A stretch of DNA of 64,000 nt, taken from contig JAQSEB010000041.1 in assembly GCA_030063045.1 (NCBI GenBank), positions 3,341,501 through 3,405,500 on the forward strand, read 5' to 3'. Of this stretch, positions 1-11,571 are shown in pieces. A model generated the notes under the pieces. It saw only the letters and a program-made list of their open reading frames with translations. It ran no database searches and had not been told where the DNA came from. How positions within the stretch are numbered: the stretch's first letter is position 1; every line of letters starts with the position of its first letter. Position numbers and translations under genes: made by a program. The stretch is from Pratylenchus scribneri. Taxonomy: Eukaryota; Nematoda; Chromadorea; Rhabditida; Pratylenchidae.

Positions 1-74
1 GTAAATTAAAAATAATGTTAACTAATGTACAGCTCATAATTATAATTATTATCAATCAGTGCCTTACTCTCATA

Positions 75-1274
75 TAGGGTTGCGCCCCCGCACTGCGGGG
101 GCAGAGTTTGCGGGGACGGGGATATGCGGGGATGGCACTTGCGGGGACGGGGACGGGGATGACCCTTGCGGGGATCCCCGCGGGGATCCCCGCGGGGACG
201 GGGATAGACTGAATTTTTGAAAAAGGTCTTATTTTTCAGAAAAAAAATTTCTGAAGAAAAATTTACTAAAATTTCAATAAATTATAATGGGCAAATTAAT
301 TTTAAATCATAATTTTCTCTTTAATTACTTTATCTTCTGGATCATTTGAATTTGTTGGTACTACACATAATTGGGTCATTAGCGTTGGGCCACTTGCATC
401 TAACTATTTTGACGAGCCGTAGTTCATCAGCCAATAAACCAATTTAAATTATCTAAAGTGCATTTAATAGCCCTAAATATTTGCAATCCATTATTATATT
501 GATCATCAAAAATGTAAAGTCTTGACTCAGTTTTGGCCAAAAACTTTGAAAAATCGCCTTTTTTGTATGTATGGTCATATTATGGTTGAAATGAAATATT
601 ACATTTTTGGATGATCATTAAACCATTGGATAGCCAACATTTAAGGCTATTAAATGCACTATGGATCATTTAAATTGGTTAATTGGCTGATGAGTTACGG
701 CTTTTCAATATCGCTGAGATGCTAGTGGCCAAGACGGAAGACGCTAATGTCCCTCGTCAGTTACACATTATCCAAATTTGTTTTTACAACCAAGATCTGA
801 GATAATTTTTTTGCCATAAAGTTTCTTATATACATAAATCAACAATATGGTATGATATAATTAAAAAAAGGATATCAAATTCTTGATTATCACCATAAAT
901 TAACCATAAAAAGTGAATTTCTTAATTTTTCATTGTGGGGTCTGGGCCTCGGGCTCCATAACAAAAGATTACAAATAGCCGCGCAGCGAAAGAATTAACT
1001 AAAAACGGCTGCGCAGTGAAAAATTTTTAATGAAAATTTAAAAATTCTACTAAAATCTGCTCAAAATTTCTTTGTCATATTCCATTTTCCTTGAAAAATC
1101 CAAAAATATGGGGTGCATGTTCATCCCCGCGGGGATGAATCCCCGCGGGGGTGGCTCTTGCGGGGACGGGGATGTGCGGGGATGGACTTGCGGGGACGGG
1201 GACGGGGATGAGGCCCAAAAAGTGCGGGGATCCTCCCCCGTCCCCGTCCCCGCGGGGACGGGGGCGCAACCCTA
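75..1274. mobile_element. GC-rich terminal-inverted-repeat transposon, copy 1 (non-autonomous)
   Basis: The ends are inverted copies of TAGGGTTGCGCCCCCGC. The target site is duplicated: CTCTCATA lies at 67-74 and again at 1275-1282, and the match extends to 10 bp (66-75 and 1274-1283) when the terminal T and A are counted. Both ends carry arrays of a GC-rich unit of the form CTTGCGGGGACGGGG (about 90-210 and 1125-1265). The interior is AT-rich, has no long reading frame and contains a large hairpin. The same ends and subterminal sequence recur at 40637-41111. The 8-bp duplication suits the hAT class and the 10-bp reading suits Mutator-like elements; no transposase is present to decide. Confidence 0.85.
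348..790. repeat. Large imperfect hairpin inside transposon copy 1
   Basis: The left arm (about 348-510) is the imperfect reverse complement of the right arm (about 605-790). Matching blocks include GGCTATTAAATGCACT near 645 against its complement near 460, and the TTGGCTGATGA block near 685 against TCATCAGCCAA near 425. A short inner stem continues with the complements TGATCATCAAAAATGTAA and TTACATTTTTGGATGATCA. It is probably an older foldback element captured within the larger transposon, or part of its original body. Confidence 0.65.
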
Positions 1275-1638
1275 CTCTCATATCCGGAGTAAAACCCCGA
1301 TTATGGCTCTAAACCCGGGTTTGCTTAATTTGCCCAGATATTTATCTAATTTTATTTTTAACAATTTCATCGGGGAAAAGCATTTTTCGGGATTTCTGTC
1401 TCCGAGGCAATATCCTTATTTATATATAGTATAGTCTAGAAAACTATAGAGGCATATTCGGAATGAATCATCTCATCAAATTACACACAGTCAGCGAATA
1501 AATATTAAATGTCAATTTTACTTAAAAATTCATACGATTAAAATTTTAATTAAATAATTTTTTATATTTCCTAATTTTAATCTATTTTTTATTTAATTTA
1601 GATATGGTTCTTCCAATTATTTAACAAATAATTGCAAA

Positions 1639-3307
1639 ATGTGCCCTAGAAATAATCGGTTTTCTGACATTATTATCCTTCTTACTGTCATTTTTATTTT
1701 TACCATCATTTGTGTTGGCTCAGACGATCCAAGGCTTTTTAATTTTTGAATAAATTTATTTCATTTTTCCTTCAGTAATGGTCATTGTGAAAAAGTGGTT
1801 TATGATTTGAAAAATTGTGCATGCATAAAACTGCTGAAAGAATGGACCATCAAATGTGATGAAGATCGGTACAAGAAAATTTGAATAACAAAATTTGGGT
1901 GAATTTACTTTTATTCGGCCTTATCACTCAAATATTGCCAGAAATAATATACATACCCATTAGGGGTTCACAGTCGGTTTTAAATCGAATTTATGGTTTC
2001 AGTTTTGGCCGATTTTGGAATCTCAATTACGGTTTCGGTTCGATTAACTTACCATGAGCAACCTTAATAACCATGAACACATTCCTCCGAGGATTAAACA
2101 GATGCTGTTGACTAAAAAAATTTTAAATTACCTAAATGCTCTTTTAATTCCCCATGGGGAATTATTTTTCAACCTTCCCAAAGTGTGGGGAATTATTAGA
2201 GAGTGGGGAATTATTGGAGAGTGGGTAATTAAAAAAGCATTTACGGTAACTTGTTTTCTCAATTACCATTACAATTAAATTAAATGAATTTATGTAAATT
2301 TTGTCTATTTTCCTTACAATTTTATAATTTTGGTCATATTAATTCTTGAAGGCAAGATATTATTAGTAAAGAGAAAAAATTTCACGCAAAAATTTGAGGC
2401 AATCTTAAATAATATGCATAATTTTATTTTTTGCATATAAATTGAATATTATACAATAAATGATGTTAATTCCTCTAATCTTCTAAAAATTAATTAATTA
2501 TTAAAATTTTCAGAAAAATGTGTTACAATGTATTTGGTCCGAATCTGAAGGAAAATAACTCCAAAACAACGAAACGATTCAAATTTAAGATGGAAAATAA
2601 TTTAATTGAGTCAAATGGAAATATGAACAATTATTCAATGGGTCTATTCTTAATATCACAAGAAGAGTATTTTAAACAAATTGGAAATGGTTATTTTCTA
2701 GAAGATATTCTTTGGAACAATTTATTCCAAAATGCATTCAGAAACGTATTTATTTTTTTAAATTAAATTTTTTTTGCTAAAATTTCGGTATTTTTTAAAT
2801 TGATAGGCTTGATAAAATATCCAGTGAGGTATTTTTGTCCATGGATAATTTTAATTTAAAAATCACGATTATTTTTGATCCATTTTTCGGAGATTTAAAA
2901 GATTTCAGAAATTCGGTTCATACATCTTTTTACGCTATTTTTAATCAATCTGGGCTAAAATTATATTTATTTTAAAATATTGCCATTTATTTATTTATGA
3001 ACGATCCATTCCATAGAATTAATCTATTCTCTTCTAATTCTAAACATCGTTTGATTTAATTTAAAAAAATTTTTGAAATTTGGAATTGGAATATCCCCAA
3101 TCCTAAAATGACACCAATTAAAAAAAACATTCCTATTTTTGTTATTCTGATAAACAGTTTCATTATTCAATAAATTAATTGGAATAAATAGGCCGAAAAA
3201 TCATTGATTTTCTTTAAAAATATGTAGACAACTGATATACCAATAATTATGCAATTTTTTAGCGAAATGAGACGAGTTCTACGACAAGCTGTTATGGCGA
3301 AACAAAA
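1639..3307 (+). CDS. Possible N-terminal exons of the GT14 glycosyltransferase, or a separate small gene
   Basis: Four candidate exons join in phase: 1639-1733, 1776-1868, 2514-2742 and 3263-3307, and the last ends in phase 0, as the first firm GT14 exon at 3653 needs. The first exon encodes a short basic head and a hydrophobic stretch (IIILLTVIFIFTIICVG, residues 11-27) followed by SDDP, which would suit the signal anchor of a type II Golgi enzyme. Exon 2 has a cluster of four cysteines (GHC, NCAC, IKC). Exons 2-4 follow good acceptors (TTCAG, TTTTCAG, TTTTTTAG). The first intron would need a rare GC donor (AAG|GC), the main weakness. Alternatively exons 1 and 2 alone form a 67-residue secreted peptide ending at 1884. 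No homology is recognised in exons 2-3. Confidence 0.33.
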
Positions 3308-3652
3308 GTAAACATTTTCGATTTTTAAAGTTGGCAATATTACATTTTAATTATGTGGCTTAACTTTATTTATAATAAAAAAAATTTAGTCGGGCGAAAT
3401 ATCCATTTATTAGAGCGGAAATCATTTCATTATAAATCCAATTTCCTGGATGTACATTAAAAATCTGCAAGTCTTATTGGATCAAAAAACCCTAGAAAAG
3501 AGTTCTGAATTTCTAAGTGAAAAAAATCGAAATTATTAATATTATATAACTTGTTTAGTTTTATTAGTGCGGAAAATGACTAATAAGAGAAATATTTTAA
3601 AATATCAAAGTAAAGTGAATTATTCTAATCTTTAAAATGTAACAATTTTAAG

Positions 3653-6600
3653 GAAATTCCTCCCTTCAAAAAACAATTTCCTGACCTGAATTGTGCCAAA
3701 ATCATAAATGGTAAATAAATTTTAAAAAATATTTATTTAAAAAAAAAAGTTTTAATTCATATTCAAATTTTTGTTTTTAATGCTAAAAAATACTTTTCGA
3801 ATTGGGTAATAATATAAAGAAAATTAATTTTATAATGAAAGCATATTTTTTTGATTTATTACAAATTTAATTGAAAATTCGGCATTTTATGAATTCTGAA
3901 TCTCATCCGAACAGATTCAATCAAAACTCAGAATACAAAAACAAATAAAACTCATTACTTGAATCATAGGGCTTAATTAATTTATTTATTTATTTTTAAA
4001 AAAGGTGATAGAGCATATATTCGCGAAGAATTGGCAAAAAATGGAAGGCGGAGAGAAGCTCAACATAAAATGGAAGCAATGGATTGTCCATCCATTATTG
4101 AACGACACAATTTAGATATATTCAATTCATCAGATCAATATTGTGAAGAGGAACGGCAATTCCCGATTGCATTTGTCAGGACTGTTTTCAAGGTTGGTTT
4201 GGCATTGGGTAAAATCTAAAATATAAATCAAAAGAAAGAGCTTCAATTTGTATAATTTATCGTATAGGTAAATGGGTATTTGTGTAACTTAAATCCCTTT
4301 TTTGCAAAGTGAAGAATCCACCCTACGGATTTTCAGGCTTAGGTTTAGGCATTAAGGATGGGCTACGGACATGATGGGGTAAAAATCATCTCACCTTGAA
4401 TTTAACAATAACCTTGAAATCTAAAAGGAGGACACTACAATTTTACCCTTCTAATGAAAAGGGAATATAGAATATACTACAAAAGTACCAGTAAATGTAA
4501 TCGAAATTAGTAATCTCATTGCAATTTTTAGCAATATCTTTTTCGTATAGTTTTGGCTAATTAAGTATTTATTAGACTTTAATAATATAAGTTTAAATTT
4601 AGATTTTAATCACTTTAAACAATTTTAATTATTATTTTATTTATATCACTTTAGAACTAAATTCATATTTAATTAATATTAAAATAAATTGTATCATATA
4701 TTTAAAGGATTACCGAATGCTGGAAAACGAATTCGCCATCTCCTATGCTCCACAAAATTTCTACTGCTATGCAATCGACGCCAAATCCCCGGATTTATTT
4801 CATCGACAAATTAACGAATTGGCTCAATGTTTTCCAAATGTTTTTGTACTCTCTAAGGAGAAGGAACGCAAAATGGATAGCAGTGGACTGAATCAGGTTG
4901 AGAATGCAAAAATAATGCATTAATACAATTTTCTGAAGAAATGCTTAATTTTTTTAGGAAAAATCTGCATTATTCTATAAAAATAAATTTAAGTGGGTAA
5001 ATTTTCGTTTCCCACGTTCCAAAATTTCAAAACCATAGCAATGAATGAGATAAATTGTTAAAATTTAAAACAGTTTATAATTACTCTCACATGGATAATA
5101 TTCGATGAGTTTAAAATATTAATGCTTTAATTCTTTCATTTTTCGAGAAATTTATATTTTATAATCGGATTAATAATATTTTGAATTATTGATCAAATTA
5201 TTTTTAACAGATTTATTCCGCTGTTGAATGTTTGAAATTGATTGCTCAACCCAAATATGGATGGAAATATGCAATTATTTTGCAGGTCTTTTATCGTTTT
5301 TAAAACGAGAAATTTAAATAAAAATGTGTTATAAAAAGAAAAAAAGACGAATTATTGAAATTTGTGCATTTCCGGAAATTTCACAAGTTTTTTTGATTGG
5401 GCATTTTGGAAATCTCGGCTTTTAAGTATCTTAAAGATTCGACAATAGGCTCAATCAACTCGGCATAATCGACTTTCTTGATAAAATTTTTTCAGGTATG
5501 AGTTTTTCCTTTAGATTTCTAGCTCTTATTTTAACCAATTCATGCAGCCCTATAATAACTTAAGCCCTAAACATAAAACTTTATTAAATTGAAAACTCAT
5601 ATAGTAAATCGACCATACCGTATCGAATGAACTCTCTCTAGTCTGTATGTGTACGAAACCTAGAAAATGTATTTCCAAAATTACCCATAAAAAACATGGG
5701 CAATTCTGGAAATGGCCAATTTTTCCAATATTACAAGTTACAAATCTTAAGCCTCTTAGGCCAAATTAAAATTAAAAATTTTTTACATTTTAATTTGGCA
5801 ATTCAGGATTTAAAATCCATTAAATTTTATTTTAAATCTGTATTTCAATTTATTTTTATTTAATAATACTAAACAATTAATAGAATCACGATGTCCAACT
5901 GAAAACAAACCAGGAATTGGTGCAAATTTTCAAATGGATGAATGGCACAAACGATATACAATATACACCGATTAATGTTAGAAAATCATTTTATGATGCC
6001 GGAGATTGGACACTGGCCAATTTGCATTTATTTAAAAAAGGTATATGAAAAGGCAATTTTTAATTTATATTTTCTGATTACCTATGTAATTCTGATAGCT
6101 ACAATATGAATTAAATGCCATTTTTAGAGAATTTTATGGGCTTTAATTTTACTATATATGTTAGCGAAAAAATTGGAAATCAGGCAAAATTGGAAATAAC
6201 ACACTATCTCGCCGAAGAAGCAGAGTACAAACCTAACCCTGCCCATAGCCCCTACCCCTAATCCCATGCTGCCGAGCCCCTAACCCTAACCCTATACTTA
6301 GTTTTTCGATTTTTGAACTTCCTCTGATTCTCTGACGAAAATAGTGTGTCATTTCCAATTTTGCCTGTTTTCCAATTTTGCCGCCGACATATATATTACG
6401 GATAAAAAAATATTTTGAAATTTTTATTGAATTTGTCGAAAATAACATTTTTGTTTCAAAAAAGAAAAATCATACAAAAATTTGCGAAAAAATTTTTTAA
6501 ATAATTATAGAAAATTTGAATGCACGACGAGATTATGCCGGCCAATTGCTTTCCTTGCGCTATAGTAAGGGTTATTTTCAAGTCAGTTTAAGTCGGGCAT

Positions 6601-7714
6601 TCGTCAATTGGATGTTGGAAAATTTGAATTTGGGACCAATGCTGGACCAATTGAATACATTTTATGGCAATGATGAACATTTTTGGGGTGTATTATCGGC
6701 AAATGATTTCATGGAAGCACCAGGCGGCTTCACACAAAAATGTTTTGATCAAAAAATTTTGGCACCTAGCTTTACCAGGTGAGAAATTTTCGCAAAAGCC
6801 ATTGGAGAAGGAAAAAATTTTTTTCCAGAAAAAAATGCTTATTTTACAAAAAAAGTTTATTACTTTTAATAAATCAGAATTCGGTTTTAGTCTCAATAAA
6901 TTTTATATCATTTTGTAAATCTCATCGAGACGCATCGAATGGTATATAAAATGTCATGGTTTGGCCGAAAATTAAAGTGATTAAGGAAATAATATTTAGA
7001 CGGTTTAATACCATTTTAATTCTGAACAAACTATGCAAAATATAAACCAATCGATGCATCTTGATGAGAACTACAATATGATATTAAGGATTACAGAAAG
7101 TTTTCTGATTTATTAGAAGTCAAAAACTGTTTTTGCAAAAGAAGAAATTTTTCTACAAAAAAAATAGTTAACTAATGTAGTAAAGATTAACATATTTTTT
7201 TTAATAATGCCATAGGAACTTACTGATTTTTTTATTTACCATAGATGCAAAAATAGCAATTAATAAGATAAAAATATACAAATTTTTCATAATAAAAAAG
7301 CAAGAAAAAATATAAATTTAAATTGAAAAATTAAATTAAAATATAAGATAAATTTGCACAAAATAATAAAATATAAATTAAATTGAATATTTCATATTTT
7401 TATAATTTTAATAAGATTTTCCATTTGGGACTCTGATAATAAACTCTGCCACAGCGGACAATGGCGCCATGGAATTTGTATTTTAGGGCTTGAAGATGTG
7501 GCAATGTTACGGAAAACACCATATCTTTTTGCTAACAAAATGATGCCTGAGGTTAAATTTAATTGATAAAAAAATAAATATTACTAAATTGTAAATGCAG
7601 ATGGATGCTGGTGCCATTGAATGCATTCACGAAATGATTTACAATAGAACTCATTTTGAACGAGGTTTCCAAAGACTGTGCCCGATTTATTATGCAGAAC
7701 TCCCCCAAGTATAA
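3653..7714 (+). CDS. Core-2/I-branching type beta-glycosyltransferase (GT14 family)
   Basis: Eight exons join in phase: 3653-3710, 4005-4192, 4708-4896, 5211-5285, 5884-6040, 6511-6778, 7416-7551 and 7601-7714 (TAA), giving 394 residues of the lumenal region. Hallmarks of nematode GT14 proteins appear in order: a cysteine-bearing stem ending NCAKIINGDRAYI; FPIAFVRTVFKDY; the donor-binding strand YCYAIDAKSPDLF; FPNVFVLSKEKERK; the WKYAIILQNHDVQLKTN segment; the acceptor block SLSRAFVNWM followed by APGGFTQKCFDQ; and a last block with CHSGQWRHGICILGLEDV and a cysteine near the C terminus. Such enzymes add branching sugars, typically GlcNAc, to O-glycans or related acceptors in the Golgi; donor and acceptor cannot be told here. 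The coding exons look intact. The 5' end is unresolved. Introns at 6041-6510 and 6779-7415 carry small inverted-repeat elements. Confidence 0.85.
6162..6384. mobile_element. Small inverted-repeat element (MITE-like) in a GT14 intron
   Basis: Left and right arms match in inverse orientation over about 45 bp: GGCAAAATTGGAAATAACAC with CACTAT (6183-6208) pairs with ATAGTGTG and TCATTTCCAATTTTGCC (6341-6364), and an outer AAAATTGG/CCAATTTT pair extends the arms. The core is GC-richer and holds a degenerate run of CCCTAA-like repeats (about 6232-6297). No convincing target duplication was found. Confidence 0.6.
6915..7080. repeat. Decayed copy of the core of the 27015-27405 foldback element
   Basis: The arms ATCTCATCGAGACGCATCGA (6919-6938) and ATCGATGCATCTTGATGAGA (about 7050-7069) are inverted copies, and the neighbouring GGTATATAAA and TTTGGCCGAAAATTAAA match the inner stem of the element at 27015-27405. 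The outer arms are missing. It lies within a GT14 intron and appears old. Confidence 0.6.
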
Positions 7715-10007
7715 ATTAAATATTATTAAAATATATGAAAATTTTCATTTATTTGCAAAAAAAATTTTGAATTTTAATCTAGGCTAATCAATAATCTAAT
7801 GTTGAATCGGTTCAATATTTTAATTGTCAAATTTTCTAGGTATAGGTAGGTGCCGTATATACTTTTAATTCCACACTTTAATAATTCGCAGCAACCATCG
7901 ATTTTGAGGATCCATATCCATAAGCTCAGGGAAAGATAAACATTTACTAATTATTTTTTATATTGAATTTTCTATTCTCTAATAAAGCTCTTTAAAATCC
8001 TCTATAATTTATTCAAAAATGTTCATGAATTAAAGAGTAAATCCCAAATTTTTCCAATTTTTGGCAGTTTGAAAAATAATTCTCCATGGCGTATTAAAAG
8101 AATATATACGGTAATTAAAAATCTGATAGAATTACAATTTCCAATGAATTCTAAATTATATAATTTTAATGATTAATAACGTTTGGGTAACATTCAATCA
8201 ATGATGAAGGAATCAATTATTATCAAAAAATTACATATAAATTTAAATAAAAATATTCCACTTCATTTGAGGTACGTTATAATCGGGACAAATCGTTGAA
8301 TCCTAAAAATTTTGATGTGAACAAATTCAATTGCTGCTATAAATTATTGTATTCGATCTAATAAGATGAAAAACATGCATTGGCTGAATAAGAAATTGTA
8401 ATTAATCAAATAATTGATCGACAATATATAAATATATTCATCCACATTTTTGCTTTATAAAATTTATGAAATTATTATTTATGTCTGATTAACCATAACC
8501 AAATTAAAGCTATCAAATTTTTTTGTCAACATTTTTAATTTTAATTTTGTCATAATCCATTCATAAGAGACTGTATAAATAAATTCGTCTGCGTCCTATG
8601 TTCATCTCGTTGAGATTTGTCTTTTTTTTAAAATTTTCATTTTTATATAATTCTCTTATAATGAAATAATGAGATTGAAATAAAGCGATAAAAATTACTG
8701 TAAAAGAAAAATGACAGAATTTCCGGAGAATTTATTTTTTACCTAAATATTTTGAGCAAATTGTGGAGAGTAACAAAGAATAATAATTTTTAAATTCTAA
8801 AATAAAGAAAATGATGAGTTGACTTTACATTCAGCAAGGAACAATTCGGCTGAATGATAGATAATATTGATATTTTCATTAGAAAACTTTAAATCGTCTA
8901 AAAATATTAAAAAGTTTAAAACTCATAAATTATTTAATCTGAGATTATAATATAAGGATACCATTAAAAATTGATTTTCAATTAATAAATACCTACTCTT
9001 CCACAAGCACAAATAAATTTTAAAAATCAAAAAAAAATATTTCATATAGTAAAAAAGTAAAGAATTGTGTTTAAGTACGATCATTTTATTTTTGCGATAA
9101 AAGGTTTTGAGATGTGTGGAACCCATTTTTCTAATATTTCTATCAAGATTAGAATAACATTCGTCTCAATCTCATCGGCTCTACTCTTGATTAAGTGATG
9201 AATTCATCAGAAAATATAAGCCCAGAATTATCATCTTGGATGATAGATGATGCTTCCATTTGAGATAATTTGCATCCCATACCACTCATCAACTTATTAA
9301 GTGACTTTGCAATGGATCGATGCACATTTTTTGTGTGCAATGAAAGAAAATGGATTTCAGCTTTGGATTTAATAAATTGTTAAGGGTAAATAAAATACAT
9401 TTTTGCCCAATAAACACCTGAAAAGTAAAACCCTCATTGCTAATGAGGGAATGAAATTATTCAATCCAACAAAGATGAAAATGTGCTTTTACGGTATTCT
9501 ATTATTTCAGTAAGAAAAGTAAACAATTAAACTCATTTTCAAAGAAAAATGTGTATAAAATTTGGAACACCAAAAATTAATAATTCTGTTGTCAATCATA
9601 AGATTTCTTAAATTTTATTGATTTCATGAATCAAATTTATATTTCACATTTTAACTCTGCATAAAATTTAATATTAGGCATCTACTTATTAATCACTTTA
9701 TTTATTTTTTTTTATCTTTAAAACATTAAAATATCAAATAAAAATAAACGAATATGCAATCCATTTTCAAAAAAATATAATAAAAATCAAAAAGAGTAAA
9801 TAATTAAAAATGATTTTTGTACCATATAAAATATTTTAAAAATTGTATGCATTAATAAAATGAAAAAATTAATTCATTTATAAATAATTCGGTCATCCCC
9901 CACACAAAAAAATATATTTTAAAAATCACTTTATTACAAAAAAATTTTATCAATTAAAAAACAAATAATTAACTGAAAATTATTAGAATTTATTTTAATA
10001 GGAAATA
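7715..10007. other. AT-rich intergenic stretch
   Basis: It begins at the 3' flank of the glycosyltransferase gene. I see no exon with convincing coding character, no RNA gene and no clear transposon. Reading frames are short and made of AT-rich codons. Confidence 0.6.
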
Positions 10008-10175
10008 ATGGACAATTGTGGCAAAAATCATCAGGTTTTAAGCGTATCTGAATTTTTGAACCTTTTCGCTGTTCTAACCAAATATAAAAATGCTCTACGG
10101 TTGGCTAATGGCGAAGGCAATGATTGCTTGCCGCTGACCCTAAAATCCTCATTGAAGACTAATAGGGAATTTTAA
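10008..10175 (+). CDS. Short open frame of 55 codons, unrecognised
   Basis: An ATG (10008) opens a 55-residue frame ending in TAA. It is slightly richer in G+C and in ordinary amino acids than its surroundings, with a central FLNLFAVLTKYKNALRLANG segment. It could be a short gene, one exon of an unseen gene (CATCAG|GTTTTA at 10029 resembles a donor), or chance. No family is recognised. Confidence 0.2.
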   Translation: MDNCGKNHQVLSVSEFLNLFAVLTKYKNALRLANGEGNDCLPLTLKSSLKTNREF

Positions 10176-11571
10176 ATTTTTTATTTTTAAATGATGTTTA
10201 TTCAATTTATTTGTGAATTATTTGATGAACTAATAATTAAAATCAAATTATTTTGCAAAATTTGGGGTTAATATTCCCATGAATTTTTATTTTCAAATTT
10301 AAGCGGATGCTTTTTATAGCTTCCGCATTCCAAAAATTAACAATGGAGATGCAATATCAAATACGGTTAAAAAAAATAAAATTAGCCATAAATATAGCCA
10401 CCGGCTGCTGCTAATATTTTATGGGTTTAAATTAATGTCCAATTATTCATTTTAGGCCGCATTTTCCCTCCTCCATTCTCTGGTTTAGCGATCAAGCTGA
10501 TTGCCAATATTCCACCCGAACATCGACCAATTTTATTATTATTTTATTTTTATCATATTCAAAATATTCAATTTTTTATATGCGGCTGCCATTTTTGATG
10601 CACCCAATTTTAAATGTTCATGCGGAGCAGCAAAATAGTCGCTCTTCCATATTCGGCCTAACCCCATACATTTTATCTTTGATTAGGTGGAATGAAGTAG
10701 TGCCTAGGATGAAGCTAATTTATGAGATAATTAATTAATTGTTCTTTATATTGAATTCATCCAATTTTTTAGTCTATTTTTAGACCAATGACAGTGTTAA
10801 AATCCACGAATTTCTTGGTTTTTTTAAAAAAATTCACATCTTCGAGGAGTGAGTAAAAATATGCAGCCAATTGGCGAAAATTTCATAAGCTTTTTTGCCT
10901 CTGCATCCAAGCCCAATGGATAAAAATTAAAAATTAATAATTTTGTGCTATTTCATTTTCTCTTTTCCATTATTTGATTGCATTTTGATTAGTAAGTCTT
11001 CATTTGCAATTGCAACAAAATGCATAAAGAGGAGCTCTTGATGATGAATAAAAAATTCAAAATATTTATTGCCAAAAGAGAATTTCCCAGCCAATCAAAA
11101 AATTTTATTTATTGCTTTTTATCTGTACAGAATTAAAAATTCAACATTGGGAGAATGGACAATGGGAATGAAGCAAATTATTTGAAATGAATAGAAATTA
11201 GCATTTAGGGCAATATAAAAAAAAAACAAAGAAAATATCTCCTCCATCAAAATTCCGTATTTTATATATAAAGGACGAAATAATGTTCAAATTTCAATTC
11301 ATTTAACAAATTTTTCATTCATTAATCCTCAATTTACTTTGAGTTAAGGCATATTTGATTTCGATGTTCAATTTTTGACCAAAAATAAATGAATGTCCTT
11401 CTTTTTGCTTTGTGACCTATATCTATAACTTCTCATTCATAATAAAAATTACCCTAATGCTCAATGCTTCCCCTCTCTTTCCCCCACGACCCACCATAAT
11501 ATTTTCGATTAAATTTTCTTAGTCTTCTTTATCATTTTTCACAATTAAGTTCAAATTAAAATTAGACAAAA
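10176..11571. other. AT-rich intergenic stretch upstream of the F-box-like gene
   Basis: No coding exon is supported. The last 100 bases before 11572 are pyrimidine-rich and should hold the promoter and 5' leader of the downstream gene, but no specific element is recognised. Confidence 0.5.

Noticed and set aside
1072..1434. Open frame of 120 codons with glycine- and proline-rich peptide
   Set aside because: It runs through the GC-rich end of the transposon at 75-1274; the peptide is only the translation of GGGGAC-type repeats and has a mirror frame on the other strand.
6232..6297. True interstitial telomere
   Set aside because: The repeats are few and degenerate and lie between the arms of a small element, so I record them only as telomere-like.
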